64,000 nt of DNA from Aureliella helgolandensis (GTDB taxonomy: Bacteria > Planctomycetota > Planctomycetia > Pirellulales > Pirellulaceae). Positions within the stretch are counted from its first letter, which is position 1, and each line of letters starts with the position of its first letter. The notes beneath the pieces were generated by a model that saw only the letters and a program-made list of their open reading frames with translations, did no database searches and was not told the DNA's origin. Shown piece after piece: positions 43,754-53,661 of the stretch. The stretch lies in contig NZ_CP036298.1 in the NCBI RefSeq assembly GCF_007752135.1, forward strand, positions 4,092,001 through 4,156,000, given 5' to 3'. A program made the position numbers and the translations under genes.

Positions 43754-45445
43754 CTAGCGTTCGATCCGGAATGGCTTGCGATCAGCAAAGACCGCACCAG
43801 ACGTTTCTTCCAGCTGTCTCTGTAGCTTAGTTTTGGCTTGAGCAATCGTGTCGTGTTGTTGCTCTAGGGCTTGGGCCGCAATATCCCATTGAGTCTCGAA
43901 TGCCGCCTGCATGCGTTTGACTGAAGCCGCATGGCTAGCCTCTAATTCCTCGCGAACCGCAACGCGGTTATCGGTGGTCGGGTGCATTTCTTCGATGATC
44001 CGTAACACCCCCTCTGGAAGGCTCCCAACGACGGCAAAGGATGGTGTTGACCAAGTTCCTGACAAAGCGATTTTCAAGATTTGGTCCTCGCTTCCGCCAG
44101 CCTGCATAGCAGATCCCAACAGGCTAGCCTCAGGACTAGTGAGTTGCGTCAGAGAGGCTGCATCGAACTGAAGCTCACCCTGCACCTCCTCATCCTCCAC
44201 CGTCAGCCAGCCCCTGAAGTTCGGTTGGGCGGCCGCTGCTTGGTCTCCGGAAGATTGAGCACCGGAGGAGATGAGTGTGTCACTGAATTCAACAGTACGC
44301 GAACGCTGCATTTCGACCTGCTGTACCAAGACGCGATAGTCCCTGGCTGGTGACGAGCACTGAAATTCCCATTCCCCGGCGGAGGTGCTCCAATGCCCGT
44401 TGGGGTCGGTTTGCTTAAGTTTTCCCCAGAGTTCAAACGGATACTCTTGGCCAAAGAAGGCGAAGTCTCCGTGGACATGCATGTTGGCAACCTCAAAGAA
44501 CGGTGTTGATCTCGAGCTGTGCCAAATGTTTTGGTCATAGGCAGGTGGCTGGTGGGAAAAACGAGATTGGGTCAACCGCGTTGCAATCTCAACATAAGGA
44601 ACCGCCTGTTGCCACAGTTGCTTTACCGCTACCTTGATCAGATTCAATTCCGCGTCGCGGCGGCGGGCAAATTTTGCGGACTGCTTACTTTGTTCCTCAA
44701 AATAGGATTCAAGTTGTTTTAAGTCACCACGCAGCAAGCTGGGCATTCGCTCAGCGGATGCAAGGAATTCCTCTTTGAGCAAATCCAACTTGGAGGCGAG
44801 TTCAACCTGTTCCGCCTCAAGCACCAGGACTTTTTTCAGACGGTCACTTAGCTCGCGTTCTAGTCGGAGCGGATTGTCGGTTTGCGCCGTAGCCTTTCCA
44901 ACTTCGGCGCATACAGCCTGAAGTGTTCCAGCTTGAGCGGCGAGTTCCTGGATTCTATCGGCGTATTGCTTTGCGACACTCTCGGGATCGTTCAAGCAAC
45001 GAAATTTCTCGGCGAGTGCACTCCAGTCGTATTCGGCGTGCCGCGTGTTGAGGAATTGTTCCCAAGCGGATGGGGTTGCGTTTGAAACATTCCGTAGTTC
45101 AGGTACGACCGCATTGCCCATAAAGAGCCGTGCGTCACGAACGAGGAAATGCGGTACCTCAAGCCGTTGGTTGACTAGAGAGTTCCACTCCACTGCCAGC
45201 CAACCGCGTTCTGCCGAAAAACCAAAGCTGCGACAGCCATGCTGAGAAGCCCAGCGCATGTCCCGTATTTCGATGACAGAGTGCTGTGGATGAACATGCA
45301 GTCCGCCGACAGCGACGTCGGAGGAAATCAAGTTAGCGACCAACAGCTGATCGATCCAAGTACGCATCGGACGGATCATCAGGCACGCACAACCTGCTAA
45401 CAGGATGCAGGTTCCCCACCAGAGTCGTCGCCGGCTTACAAGCAT
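43754..45445 (-). CDS. TIGR03545 family membrane protein
   Basis: A 563-residue protein with one N-terminal membrane helix (WGTCILLAGCACLMI) and a large part outside the membrane. Early residues VGGLHVHPQHSVIEIRDMRW resemble AsmA-like N-termini. A coiled-coil section follows at about 145-290 (ESVAKQYADRIQELAAQAG, ELASKLDLLKEEFLASAERM), then a beta region (EVANMHVHGDFAFFGQEYPF, FRGWLTVEDEEVQGELQFD) and a helical tail. This layout and the neighbouring gene are those of the TIGR03545/TIGR03546 pair. The ATG overlaps the upstream stop by one base (TAATG), so the two are coupled. The function is unknown. Confidence 0.8.
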   Translation of the reverse strand: MLVSRRRLWWGTCILLAGCACLMIRPMRTWIDQLLVANLISSDVAVGGLHVHPQHSVIEIRDMRWASQHGCRSFGFSAERGWLAVEWNSLVNQRLEVPHFLVRDARLFMGNAVVPELRNVSNATPSAWEQFLNTRHAEYDWSALAEKFRCLNDPESVAKQYADRIQELAAQAGTLQAVCAEVGKATAQTDNPLRLERELSDRLKKVLVLEAEQVELASKLDLLKEEFLASAERMPSLLRGDLKQLESYFEEQSKQSAKFARRRDAELNLIKVAVKQLWQQAVPYVEIATRLTQSRFSHQPPAYDQNIWHSSRSTPFFEVANMHVHGDFAFFGQEYPFELWGKLKQTDPNGHWSTSAGEWEFQCSSPARDYRVLVQQVEMQRSRTVEFSDTLISSGAQSSGDQAAAAQPNFRGWLTVEDEEVQGELQFDAASLTQLTSPEASLLGSAMQAGGSEDQILKIALSGTWSTPSFAVVGSLPEGVLRIIEEMHPTTDNRVAVREELEASHAASVKRMQAAFETQWDIAAQALEQQHDTIAQAKTKLQRQLEETSGAVFADRKPFRIER

Positions 45446-46605
45446 TAGTGATCAATCCTGTCGCGAATTGTCTTGAGGTGGTGGAGAAGGTATCGCAGTG
45501 CCTCTTCGTGACGCGTTTCAATGCTCACCACCGTAGAATCGATGGCTGGGCCGGGAGTCTCCGCATCGGTGGACGAGGCGAGCGGTGAATCTGCAACCGT
45601 CGCTCCCGGGCGCAATTGCGTTCGCTGCGCCGGCTCGCTGGCCCCTGACGCAATGCCCTCCGTCGGCGGATGTTTGGCGGCGGAGTGAGGTGCGGAGAGG
45701 GGATGTGAATTTGACGTAGACATCGTTGGCGGGGCAGCCGGATTGGCCGACGCCGGTGGAAGTGGTGTGTTGTCGTACTTGGACGGCGTTGCCGCTGGCG
45801 TTTTGTGGCGAACTTCAATGAACGTCTCTGAATCGAGATCTGCTAGAAGTTCGTCGACGAGGGACGTGATCTCGACAGCCCGACCAAGCGTTTGTGCTGT
45901 ATCGGTAACGTGCGAGCCACTTCCGGTGGAGTAGGTGTCGTGGCAGTCGTTCAAGACCTGTTGCAACTCGACGGCGGCCGGTGGCAGTGACGTCAGGGAG
46001 TCTCCTGCTACGGGGACAGCCCGCTGGGATGCGTCTGTCGCCGCAGCCCGAGGTTCCTCACATTGCAGCGAATCTTGGGAAGCGATGGTAGCGAGTCTGT
46101 CAGTTTCCGGTGAGGACTCAATCGCCCTTTGAGATGCCTCGGTCTGCTCAGACGCGACGCTCCATTGGTCTTCGCCGACAGATGGTTTGCGCAACATGGG
46201 CTTGAGCAATAGATAGCACACACCGAAGGTGGGAATGAACAACAGGCTCCCCACAATGCAGCCGCCTAAGACCAGGGAGTTTTGAAGTCCAACCCAGGCG
46301 AGCATTCCAATTGCATCCCAGCGTGTCCACCAATCGTTGAGGCTCGAGGAGTGCAACCACTCCAACCCCAAGCTCCCGATGGCTGCGTGGGCCGGGTAGG
46401 CAAGTATGCTCACCACCGCAGCACTGGCCGCAAAAGCCATGAGGTGAACCGGCAATAGTACCGTCAGGCAGGCGAAGGCTGCGAAAAGAACGCTAAGTTT
46501 TGGTAGCAATCCACACAGGACGCCCCAGGCAATCGCCAGTGCGACTTGCGCGGGGGCGTGCCTTGAGGAGGTCACTCTCAGAAGGCGGCAGAGCATCCTG
46601 CTCAT
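45445..46605 (-). CDS. TIGR03546 family membrane protein (DUF2062-like)
   Basis: A 386-residue membrane protein whose first 150 residues have four hydrophobic segments (QVALAIAWGVLCGLLPKLSV, LMAFAASAAVVSILAYPAHA, WVGLQNSLVLGGCIVGSLLF, FGVCYLLLKPML) of the DUF2062-like TIGR03546 family. The following 230 residues are rich in Ser, Ala, Pro and Thr and probably disordered. The pair with TIGR03545 recurs across marine gammaproteobacteria and planctomycetes, which suggests a shared envelope role, but none is known. The start ATG at 46605 lies at the edge of a 720-base divergent gap. The disordered tail is unusually long compared with the core. Confidence 0.82.
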   Translation of the reverse strand: MSRMLCRLLRVTSSRHAPAQVALAIAWGVLCGLLPKLSVLFAAFACLTVLLPVHLMAFAASAAVVSILAYPAHAAIGSLGLEWLHSSSLNDWWTRWDAIGMLAWVGLQNSLVLGGCIVGSLLFIPTFGVCYLLLKPMLRKPSVGEDQWSVASEQTEASQRAIESSPETDRLATIASQDSLQCEEPRAAATDASQRAVPVAGDSLTSLPPAAVELQQVLNDCHDTYSTGSGSHVTDTAQTLGRAVEITSLVDELLADLDSETFIEVRHKTPAATPSKYDNTPLPPASANPAAPPTMSTSNSHPLSAPHSAAKHPPTEGIASGASEPAQRTQLRPGATVADSPLASSTDAETPGPAIDSTVVSIETRHEEALRYLLHHLKTIRDRIDH

Positions 46606-47325
46606 TCAGCCAACTCCAATTCGTGTCGTGCAAGTCCAGTGTGCTAGGGCCGAGCGATTTGGCGCCACTGCGAGCAAGTACTCGCCGCTCCACTTGCTTG
46701 GAACGCATGGCAGCCCATCCATCGGTTCCAGTTGTTTCGAAAAGTCGCGTCTTAGGGTTTAGGGAAAGGGATCTTTCCAGGACGCACTTGGTAGCTCATG
46801 GCCGAATTCCCTCCCCGTCTCCCCCAAACCCCCAGATTGGTTTGCCTGCATTGCACCCCACCTGAGACGGCTGGGAGTGGCACGCCATCCTCGGCTTGAG
46901 GCACCCATTGGGCTGTCAGAGAGGGCGTGTCTCAGCAACCTAGCGTCAGCTGCAGCCGGCTTCAGTACCGTGACTTAGGGGCTAGGATCGGCAGGCAAGG
47001 TGGGCACCGGTCTTCGCGAGCGATTGGAGCTCCAGCAAGTCTGAACTGCTCGCTGGAGGCCACGCCCAGGACGTTACTCGGCGCGTGACCGGTGGGGCTT
47101 GGCCCAGTCCATGATTGCAGACTGGGTTTCATGTCCGTGGCGTTGCTCGGTAAGGGGACCTGTTGCGGGTCGCAGCTGGTGGCAGATGGCACCGATCGGG
47201 GGGCGTACTAATTTCCTGTCCGATTGTCTCAGCACGCTGCGTCGGCTTTGTTTATACTGCTTGCCAGCCTCGTATTCCGGCCCGGCAAACAAAGGCAAAG
47301 GCTTGAGTCCCTTACAGGAAGCATC
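46606..47325. other. 720-base divergent gap with no supported gene
   Basis: The region lies between the TIGR03546 gene and the MoxR gene and holds both promoters. Frames on both strands lack a ribosome site and domain pattern. The only local elements noticed are a palindrome (TGGAGCTCCA near 47025-47034) and the ribosome site AGGAA of the MoxR gene at about 47316. Confidence 0.5.
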
Positions 47326-48345
47326 ATGAGTTCAGGTATCGCAGACGTAAAGAAACTGAGTGACGATGATGTGCAAGCCATCGATCGCTTGCAGCAGGCC
47401 TACCGTCAACTCGTGGACGAGTTGGGCAAAGTCATTGTGGGGCAACGCGATACGATAGAGCAACTTGCGATCTGTCTTTTCGCGCGACGCCATGCACTCT
47501 TAATGGGCGTGCCCGGGTTGGCCAAGACGCTGCTGGTGAGCAAGTTGGCGGAGACGCTATCGCTCAATTTCAACCGCATCCAGTTCACGCCCGATTTGAT
47601 GCCCATGGATATCACCGGTACGGATATCTTGCAGGATAGCGAGGGGGGCCGCCGGGAGTTTCAGTTTATCCAAGGGCCGGTGTTTGCCAACATTGTGCTG
47701 GCGGATGAGATCAATCGTGCACCGCCAAAAACACAAGCTGCCATGCTCGAAGCGATGCAAGAGCAGCGAGTCACCGTGTTGGGGAAAGTGTTTGATCTCC
47801 CTCCGCCGTTCATGGTGCTAGCTACGCAGAATCCTGTGGAGCAGGAGGGGACCTACCCCTTGCCGGAAGCACAGTTGGATCGTTTCATGTCCTTGATCGA
47901 GTTGGACTACCCCAACGAGGAGGAGGAGATTCAGATTGCGCGCACGACTACCGGAGACGATTTGGTTACGCTGCGGCATTTGATGAGCGCCGAGGATATC
48001 ATTGGCCATCAAAACCTCGTCCGTCGAATACCGGTGCCGGATCACATTTACACCTATTCCGCTCGACTGGTGCGTAAGACTCGGCCTGGCGGGGAGACTA
48101 GTCCCGACTGGCTCAAACCGCTGGTGTCGTGGGGCGGTGGACCGCGCGCGGTACAGAATCTGATTTTGGGCGCCAAAGCCCGAGCTGCCTTGCATGGCAG
48201 TTACATGGTTCGCAGCGAAGATGTCAAAGCCGTAGCACCCTCGGTTCTGACTCACCGCATCATCACCACCTTTGCAGCTCAGGCGGAGCGCGTATCTGCG
48301 AAAGATATTATCAAGAGGCTGATCGAAGAAACCCCTGACGCTTAG
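47326..48345 (+). CDS. MoxR-type AAA+ ATPase
   Basis: A 339-residue cytoplasmic AAA+ ATPase. The Walker A is GVPGLAKT, Walker B is IVLADEINRAPPKTQ, sensor 1 is FMVLATQNPVEQEGTYPLPEAQLDRF, and the end has the usual helical lid. MoxR proteins work with von Willebrand-type proteins to activate metal- or cofactor-containing complexes. AGGAA seven bases before the ATG at 47326 sets the start; the frame runs back to 47224. It heads a long same-strand run: DUF58 follows after 27 bases and two von Willebrand proteins after that. This order is similar to the Bat (aerotolerance) operons of Bacteroides and to planctomycete clusters. Confidence 0.95.
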   Translation: MSSGIADVKKLSDDDVQAIDRLQQAYRQLVDELGKVIVGQRDTIEQLAICLFARRHALLMGVPGLAKTLLVSKLAETLSLNFNRIQFTPDLMPMDITGTDILQDSEGGRREFQFIQGPVFANIVLADEINRAPPKTQAAMLEAMQEQRVTVLGKVFDLPPPFMVLATQNPVEQEGTYPLPEAQLDRFMSLIELDYPNEEEEIQIARTTTGDDLVTLRHLMSAEDIIGHQNLVRRIPVPDHIYTYSARLVRKTRPGGETSPDWLKPLVSWGGGPRAVQNLILGAKARAALHGSYMVRSEDVKAVAPSVLTHRIITTFAAQAERVSAKDIIKRLIEETPDA

Positions 48346-48371
48346 CCCCACCTCTACGCAAACGCGAACCT

Positions 48372-49283
48372 ATGAGTACAGATCGACAGCAACGCAGCTT
48401 TCTCGACCCGGCGCTGCTTGCGCGGTTAGGAGCCCTTCCACTCCTATCCCGCAAGCCGATGTTGGGGAGTGTCTCTGGCCGCCATTCAAGTCCGCACCGA
48501 GGGGCCAGCGTCGAGTTCGCTGAATACCGCAAGTATGTTCCTGGAGATGATTTGCGTCGGCTGGACTGGCGGGCCTACGGCAGGACGGATCGCTTTTACA
48601 TCAAAGAGTTCGAGGCCGATACCAATCTGCGGATGGTCTTGGTCGTCGATACCAGTGGTTCGATGAACTTCGGGTCTGTGGGAGCCACGAAACTCGAATA
48701 CGCACGGCGTATCGCTGGCGCGTTGAGCTATTTGGCGATCCAGCAGGGGGATGCCGTGGGACTCGCTTGCGTCGCGCAAGGCATTGCTCAGAACATACCG
48801 GCGCGCCGAAGTCCGGCGCATTTGAGTCAGATTTTCGATACGCTCGAAGCGGCTCAGCCGCAGGGAGAAACCGGCTTGGTTGCCGTGTTGCACGAGTTGG
48901 CGGAGACCGTCCGCCAGCGTGCCCTAATCGTCGTCTTGTCGGACTTCTTTGTGGAGCCGGAAGAGCTCCGCGAGTGTTTCGAGCACTTGAGGTTCCGCAA
49001 GCATGACGTCTCAGCATTCCAGTTGCTTGATCCCGAAGAACTGGCCTTTGACTTCCAACGCCCGACACGGTTTATCGATATGGAAGGTGGAACCGCGATC
49101 TTCGCCGACCCCGTGGAAATTGCCGATCGTTACCATCGCGCCTTGGCGGAATATTTAGAGAGCTTACGCAAAGTCATGCTGGAAACCGCCGTCGATTATC
49201 GACGAGTGTCGATCGATACCGAATGTGAAACTGAGTTGAAGAACTTCTTGGTGGAACGAGCGATGCGGAGACGCGGATCATGA
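48372..49283 (+). CDS. DUF58 protein with von Willebrand-type MIDAS motif
   Basis: A 303-residue DUF58 protein. The DUF58 signature is HRGASVEFAEYRKYVPGDDL followed by RRLDWRAYGRTDRFYIKEFE; a MIDAS metal site is visible as VVDTSGSMNFG (Asp 93, Ser 95, Ser 97). The remainder is a von Willebrand A fold: IAGALSYLAIQQGDAVGLAC, LIVVLSDFFVEPEELRECF. It is expected to be a partner or target of the MoxR ATPase. It has no membrane helix. The stop overlaps the next gene by ATGA, so translation is coupled. Confidence 0.94.
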   Translation: MSTDRQQRSFLDPALLARLGALPLLSRKPMLGSVSGRHSSPHRGASVEFAEYRKYVPGDDLRRLDWRAYGRTDRFYIKEFEADTNLRMVLVVDTSGSMNFGSVGATKLEYARRIAGALSYLAIQQGDAVGLACVAQGIAQNIPARRSPAHLSQIFDTLEAAQPQGETGLVAVLHELAETVRQRALIVVLSDFFVEPEELRECFEHLRFRKHDVSAFQLLDPEELAFDFQRPTRFIDMEGGTAIFADPVEIADRYHRALAEYLESLRKVMLETAVDYRRVSIDTECETELKNFLVERAMRRRGS

Positions 49284-51367
49284 GCTTTCTCCAGCCGCTG
49301 ATGCTGATTGCTTTACCTCTAATCGCCCTGCCCATTCTGATTCATCTGATCAACCAATGGCGGTATCAAACGAAGCAGTGGGGGGCAATGATGTTTCTGC
49401 TCTCTGCCAATCGGATGAATCGCGGCTTTGCCAAGCTGAGGCAATGGTTGATCTTGGCCATGCGGACTCTGGCCATTGCCGGCCTGATTTTGGCCGTTGC
49501 TCGCCCCTTGGCCAGCGGGATGTTGGGCTGGACCGGTGGAGGCAAGACCGACACCACTCTGGTCCTGCTCGATCGTTCGCCCAGTATGCAACAGCAAGGA
49601 ATCGGTGGCGACACCAAGCTGGCGACCGCCCGGCGGCAACTCACCGACGCCTTGCAAACCCTGGGGAGTCAACATTGGGTGACGATCGATTCGACCACCG
49701 GCCGTCCCCAGGCGTTCGAATCGCTGGCCGCTCTAATGGACTCACCGGCACTGGCCGCATCGAGTGCCACGGCAGATCTTCCCAGCATGATGCAGTCCGC
49801 CCTAGATTACCTGCAAGAGAATCGGCCGGGACCGACCGAAGTCTGGATCGCCTCCGATTTACGGGCCAAGGACTGGAATGCAGACAGCGGATCCTGGAGC
49901 TTGATTCGCGAAGGGTTCGAGCAGTTGCCCCAATCGGTTCGCTTCAATCTTCTGGCCTATCCGAGTCCCACTAAAGACAATTTGGCGATTCGCGTCAGTG
50001 AAGTCCGCCGCGCAAAGGTGTTGAATCAGGGCGTCGATAGTAGTGAACTGCTGTTGTCGATGACCATTACCAAGTCGAATGCGAGTTCGTCTACTACCGC
50101 ATCAGAATCTTCCGCTTCGGCGCAGGCCAACTCGGTCGAGAGTGTTCCGGTGGAGATCGAGATCGATGGCGCCCGCAGTACGCTGACCGTCGAACTATCC
50201 GGCAACCAAGCCGAATTGCGCAACCAACGCGTTCCCTTGGCTAGCCAACAACAGCGTGGCTGGGGGCGAGTCTCACTGCCGGCAGATTCCAACAATGCCG
50301 ACAACGACTTCTATTTCGTGTTCGACGACCCGCCTGTGCGACGCGTGGTCATCGTCACCGAAGACCGCTCCGCGACGCGTGCGGTAGAGATTGCTGCAGC
50401 GGTGACCGAGGATGGAACGGACAATGCAGCGGTGGAAATCTTGACGCCCGACCAGCTCGATTCGCTCGTACTCGATGAAACCTCTTTGCTGATGTGGCAA
50501 ACGACGCTGCCTGGAGCCGACTTGGCTCCAGCCATCGAAGACTATGTAGACAAGGGGGGGCAAGTCTTGTTCTTTCCTCCCACCAGCTTGACCTCGGGCG
50601 GTTTGGGCATGAGCAGCGGGCAGTTCCTGGGGATAGCGTGGGGCGCCTGGCTCGACAATCAAAAGGAGGTCTTTGTCGAAAACTGGCGGGGAGATCAGGA
50701 CCTCCTAGCGGCTACCGCTAGCGGCACGGGGCTGCCCGTGGGGCAGTTGAAGCTAAGCGGTTACGCGCGATTGAAGACCGAAGAGGATTTGACTCGACTG
50801 GCAACACTGACGGGCGGTGATCCACTGCTAGCTCGCTTGCCGACCGAACGCGGAGGAGTCTACTTCTGCACGGCATCTCCCTCTCCAGCCGCTTCCTCCA
50901 TGGCAGAGAGCGGCGTGGTGTTATTCGTTACAGTTCAACGCGCCATCCTCCGCGGACAGGAAGCTCTGGGCAATACCACGCAACGCACGGCGACGGGCGG
51001 AGACATGGATTCTGGGGGGGCCAGTCAGACGGTTGATTGGCGCCAAGTCGCAGGGCCTGAGGAAGTCTTGTCGACCGAGTTTGGGTCGCAGGCGGGGGTC
51101 TATCGCACCGAAAAACGAATGTTTGCTGTCAATCGCGATGCTTCCGAAGATCGCCTTGAACAAGTGGGGGATGAACGTTTGGAAAGTCTTTTTGCAGGCT
51201 TGCCGCTGGCCCGAGTTGACGAGCAAGCGGGAAGTCTCTCGGGAATCGTGCGCGAAGTCTGGAGAATGTTTCTTATCTGCATGATCGTGGCCCTGTTGCT
51301 AGAAGCGATTTTGTGCCTTCCACGTTACCGACCGTCTAACCAACTCGGTCCCAAAGCCACCACTTGA
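49280..51367 (+). CDS. BatA-type membrane protein with von Willebrand domain
   Basis: A 695-residue membrane protein. The BatA N-terminal domain has MSFLQPLMLIALPLIALPIL as first helix, then HLINQWRYQTKQWGAMMFL and LRQWLILAMRTLAIAGLILA as second. A von Willebrand A domain with a MIDAS-like motif VLLDRSPSMQQ (about 95-105) follows, with LDYLQENRPGPTEVWIASDL. A further beta domain and a GATase-like segment (residues about 350-460) come before a last helix (FLICMIVALLLEAILCL). It should stay in the cytoplasmic membrane with its large domain outside. It may sense or process envelope complexes together with MoxR and DUF58. A slippage-prone Ser/Ala stretch near 255-275 is low in complexity. Confidence 0.9.
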   Translation: MSFLQPLMLIALPLIALPILIHLINQWRYQTKQWGAMMFLLSANRMNRGFAKLRQWLILAMRTLAIAGLILAVARPLASGMLGWTGGGKTDTTLVLLDRSPSMQQQGIGGDTKLATARRQLTDALQTLGSQHWVTIDSTTGRPQAFESLAALMDSPALAASSATADLPSMMQSALDYLQENRPGPTEVWIASDLRAKDWNADSGSWSLIREGFEQLPQSVRFNLLAYPSPTKDNLAIRVSEVRRAKVLNQGVDSSELLLSMTITKSNASSSTTASESSASAQANSVESVPVEIEIDGARSTLTVELSGNQAELRNQRVPLASQQQRGWGRVSLPADSNNADNDFYFVFDDPPVRRVVIVTEDRSATRAVEIAAAVTEDGTDNAAVEILTPDQLDSLVLDETSLLMWQTTLPGADLAPAIEDYVDKGGQVLFFPPTSLTSGGLGMSSGQFLGIAWGAWLDNQKEVFVENWRGDQDLLAATASGTGLPVGQLKLSGYARLKTEEDLTRLATLTGGDPLLARLPTERGGVYFCTASPSPAASSMAESGVVLFVTVQRAILRGQEALGNTTQRTATGGDMDSGGASQTVDWRQVAGPEEVLSTEFGSQAGVYRTEKRMFAVNRDASEDRLEQVGDERLESLFAGLPLARVDEQAGSLSGIVREVWRMFLICMIVALLLEAILCLPRYRPSNQLGPKATT

Positions 51368-51384
51368 TTTAGGGTTCAGTCTGA

Positions 51385-53580
51385 ATGACAGAGACCAGTT
51401 TTGCTTTTCAGTGGACCACGTTGTCTTTGGTGATTTCGGTCGTCGCGATAGTGGCAGTCTGCGCACTGAGCTGGTTGACATGGCTGCGTAGTGGCATGCG
51501 CCGCGCCGTCTTTTTTCTAGAAATGCTGCGCGTCGCGATTGTCGCGGTAGCAATTTTTCTATTGAACCAACCCGAAACTTTGCAAGAGTTTCGGCCCACA
51601 GAGAAGCCCACTCTCGTCGTGCTGGGCGATCGTTCGCTGAGCATGAATACGCAAGATGTAGGTTTGGAGACCGATTCTTCCCTACCGCTAGTCACTCGTT
51701 CCTCGGCGGTCGACCCGATGCTCGACCCGTCTACCTGGGAGATGCTCAACGATGACTTCGAAGTCGTTCTAACTCCATTTTCGACCGCCGACGCAGCGTC
51801 GAAAACCAATCTTCATGAAGCGTTGATGCAGTCGCAAACCGAGCATGCCAGCTTGAGAGCCGTGGTGCTTGCTTCGGATGGAGATTGGAACGAGGGGTTG
51901 CCTCCCGTTCAAGCCGCCATGCGGATGCGACTGGCCAATGTGCCCATCTTTAGCATGCCTATCGGCTCTCAAACGCGACTTCCGGATCTGGATTTGTTGA
52001 GTTTTGATGTCCCTACCTTCGGCGTCGCAGCGAAAAATGTGCGTATTCCGTTTACGATCGAAAGCTCGCTGCCGCGCGATCATGTGGCTCAAGTTGAATT
52101 GAGAATTTCCGATGGTACCCTACTGAAGCAGCAGGTTCAGGTCGCGGCGATGGGACGCACCACCGATGCGATCGTTTGGAAACCCGATGCGGTCGGCGAC
52201 TACACGCTATCGCTCACGATTCCGGCCTATCCTGGTGAGCAGATTACCGCCAACAACACTCGGGAAACTCCCATGGTTGTTCGCGAGGAAAAGCTCAAAG
52301 TCTTGGTGATCGAATCTCTACCACGCTGGGAATATCGCTACCTTCGCAACGCGCTCTCGCGCGACCCCGGAGTTGAGGTCAGCTGCCTGCTGTTTCATCC
52401 AGGCTTAAGTAAAGTTGGTGGCGGAAATCGGGATTACATTCCAGCTTTCCCCGAAGGGCTCGAGGAGCTCTCGCAGTATGACGTGGTGTTTGTGGGAGAT
52501 GTAGGCCTAGAGGAGGGACAGCTGACCGAAGAGCAATGCCGATTGCTCAAGGGCCTGGTGGAACAACAGGCCAGTGGACTCGTCTTCATGCCGGGCATGA
52601 AAGGGTATGAAATGTCACTGGTCAATTCTCCACTCGATTCGTTGTTGCCAGTCGTCTTTGACGAAGCACAACCGACGGGTTGGGGCTCTCGGACGCCAAG
52701 CCATTTTGGGCTCACCGAATTAGGCCGCCGGAGCTTGCTGACCAAACTGGCGGACACTCAAGATGAAAATCTGCAAGTCTGGCAGAACCTGCCGGGTTTC
52801 CAATGGAATGCACCGGTGATTCGCGCCAAAGCTGGGACCGATGTCTTGGCGGTTCACGAGGAGTCGTCCAATGAGTATGGACGCATCCCGCTGTTGGTTA
52901 CTCGCACGTTCGGTGCCGGCAAGGTGCTCTTTATGGGCACCGACGGTGCGTGGCGTTGGCGGCGTGGGGTGGAAGACCTTTACCACTACCGATTTTGGGG
53001 ACAAGTCGTGCGTTGGATGGCCTACCAACGCAATATGGCTGAAGGCGAGCAAATGCGGTTCTACTATTCCCCCGAACAACCTCAAGTACGGCAAACGGTC
53101 GCGTTGAATGCGAACGTGATGGAGAAGAGCGGTGAACCGCTAAGTCGCGGAGAGGTTACCGCCCGTTTCACGGCACCTTCGGGACGCAGTGAAATGGTGA
53201 AATTAGCAAGCACCGGGGCTGAATGGGGCGCCTTTGCAGGTGTGTTTACGCCGACCGAGCCGGGGCCCCATCAAGTTGTATTGCGTTGCAAAGAGAACAA
53301 TAGCGAGCTGCAGGCGACGCTCTTTGTGCAGGGAGCCGTGCTGGAACAAATGGGAAAACCGGCCCGCCCGGAAGTTCTGGCGGAATTGTCGCGCGTCAGT
53401 CGCGGTCGGGTAATTCAGGAAGGTGATTTTACCCAAATTATCAAAGCGGTTACGGAAATGCCCTCCCCCCCGAACGAAATTCGACGAGTTCAACTCTGGA
53501 GTCACCCGCTGGCCGCCGCTACGCTTATAGTATTACTGGGGATGTTTTGGATCGGGCGGAAGATGATTGGCCTGATCTAA
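51385..53580 (+). CDS. Membrane protein with von Willebrand-like and amidotransferase-like domains
   Basis: A 731-residue membrane protein. It opens with two helices (LSLVISVVAIVAVCALSWL, MLRVAIVAVAIFLLNQP), then VVLGDRSLSMNTQDVG, a MIDAS-like motif in a von Willebrand-like domain (about 70-195). A beta domain (200-300) follows and then a class I amidotransferase-like fold: LKVLVIESLPRWEYRYLRNA, YDVVFVGDVGLEEGQLTEEQ, LLKGLVEQQASGLVFMPGMK, without the usual catalytic Cys. The last part has a beta domain and one helix (LAAATLIVLLGMFWIGRKM). Proteins of this layout occur after BatA genes in planctomycetes and their role is not known. It starts 17 bases after the previous stop. Confidence 0.85.
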   Translation: MTETSFAFQWTTLSLVISVVAIVAVCALSWLTWLRSGMRRAVFFLEMLRVAIVAVAIFLLNQPETLQEFRPTEKPTLVVLGDRSLSMNTQDVGLETDSSLPLVTRSSAVDPMLDPSTWEMLNDDFEVVLTPFSTADAASKTNLHEALMQSQTEHASLRAVVLASDGDWNEGLPPVQAAMRMRLANVPIFSMPIGSQTRLPDLDLLSFDVPTFGVAAKNVRIPFTIESSLPRDHVAQVELRISDGTLLKQQVQVAAMGRTTDAIVWKPDAVGDYTLSLTIPAYPGEQITANNTRETPMVVREEKLKVLVIESLPRWEYRYLRNALSRDPGVEVSCLLFHPGLSKVGGGNRDYIPAFPEGLEELSQYDVVFVGDVGLEEGQLTEEQCRLLKGLVEQQASGLVFMPGMKGYEMSLVNSPLDSLLPVVFDEAQPTGWGSRTPSHFGLTELGRRSLLTKLADTQDENLQVWQNLPGFQWNAPVIRAKAGTDVLAVHEESSNEYGRIPLLVTRTFGAGKVLFMGTDGAWRWRRGVEDLYHYRFWGQVVRWMAYQRNMAEGEQMRFYYSPEQPQVRQTVALNANVMEKSGEPLSRGEVTARFTAPSGRSEMVKLASTGAEWGAFAGVFTPTEPGPHQVVLRCKENNSELQATLFVQGAVLEQMGKPARPEVLAELSRVSRGRVIQEGDFTQIIKAVTEMPSPPNEIRRVQLWSHPLAAATLIVLLGMFWIGRKMIGLI

Positions 53581-53661
53581 CCCCATTGTCCCATCCATTT
53601 TGACCGTTCACCCGCGTGGCAAGCGCCCGTGTGAGAACGTCGTCACCCGGGAGTCGAACGC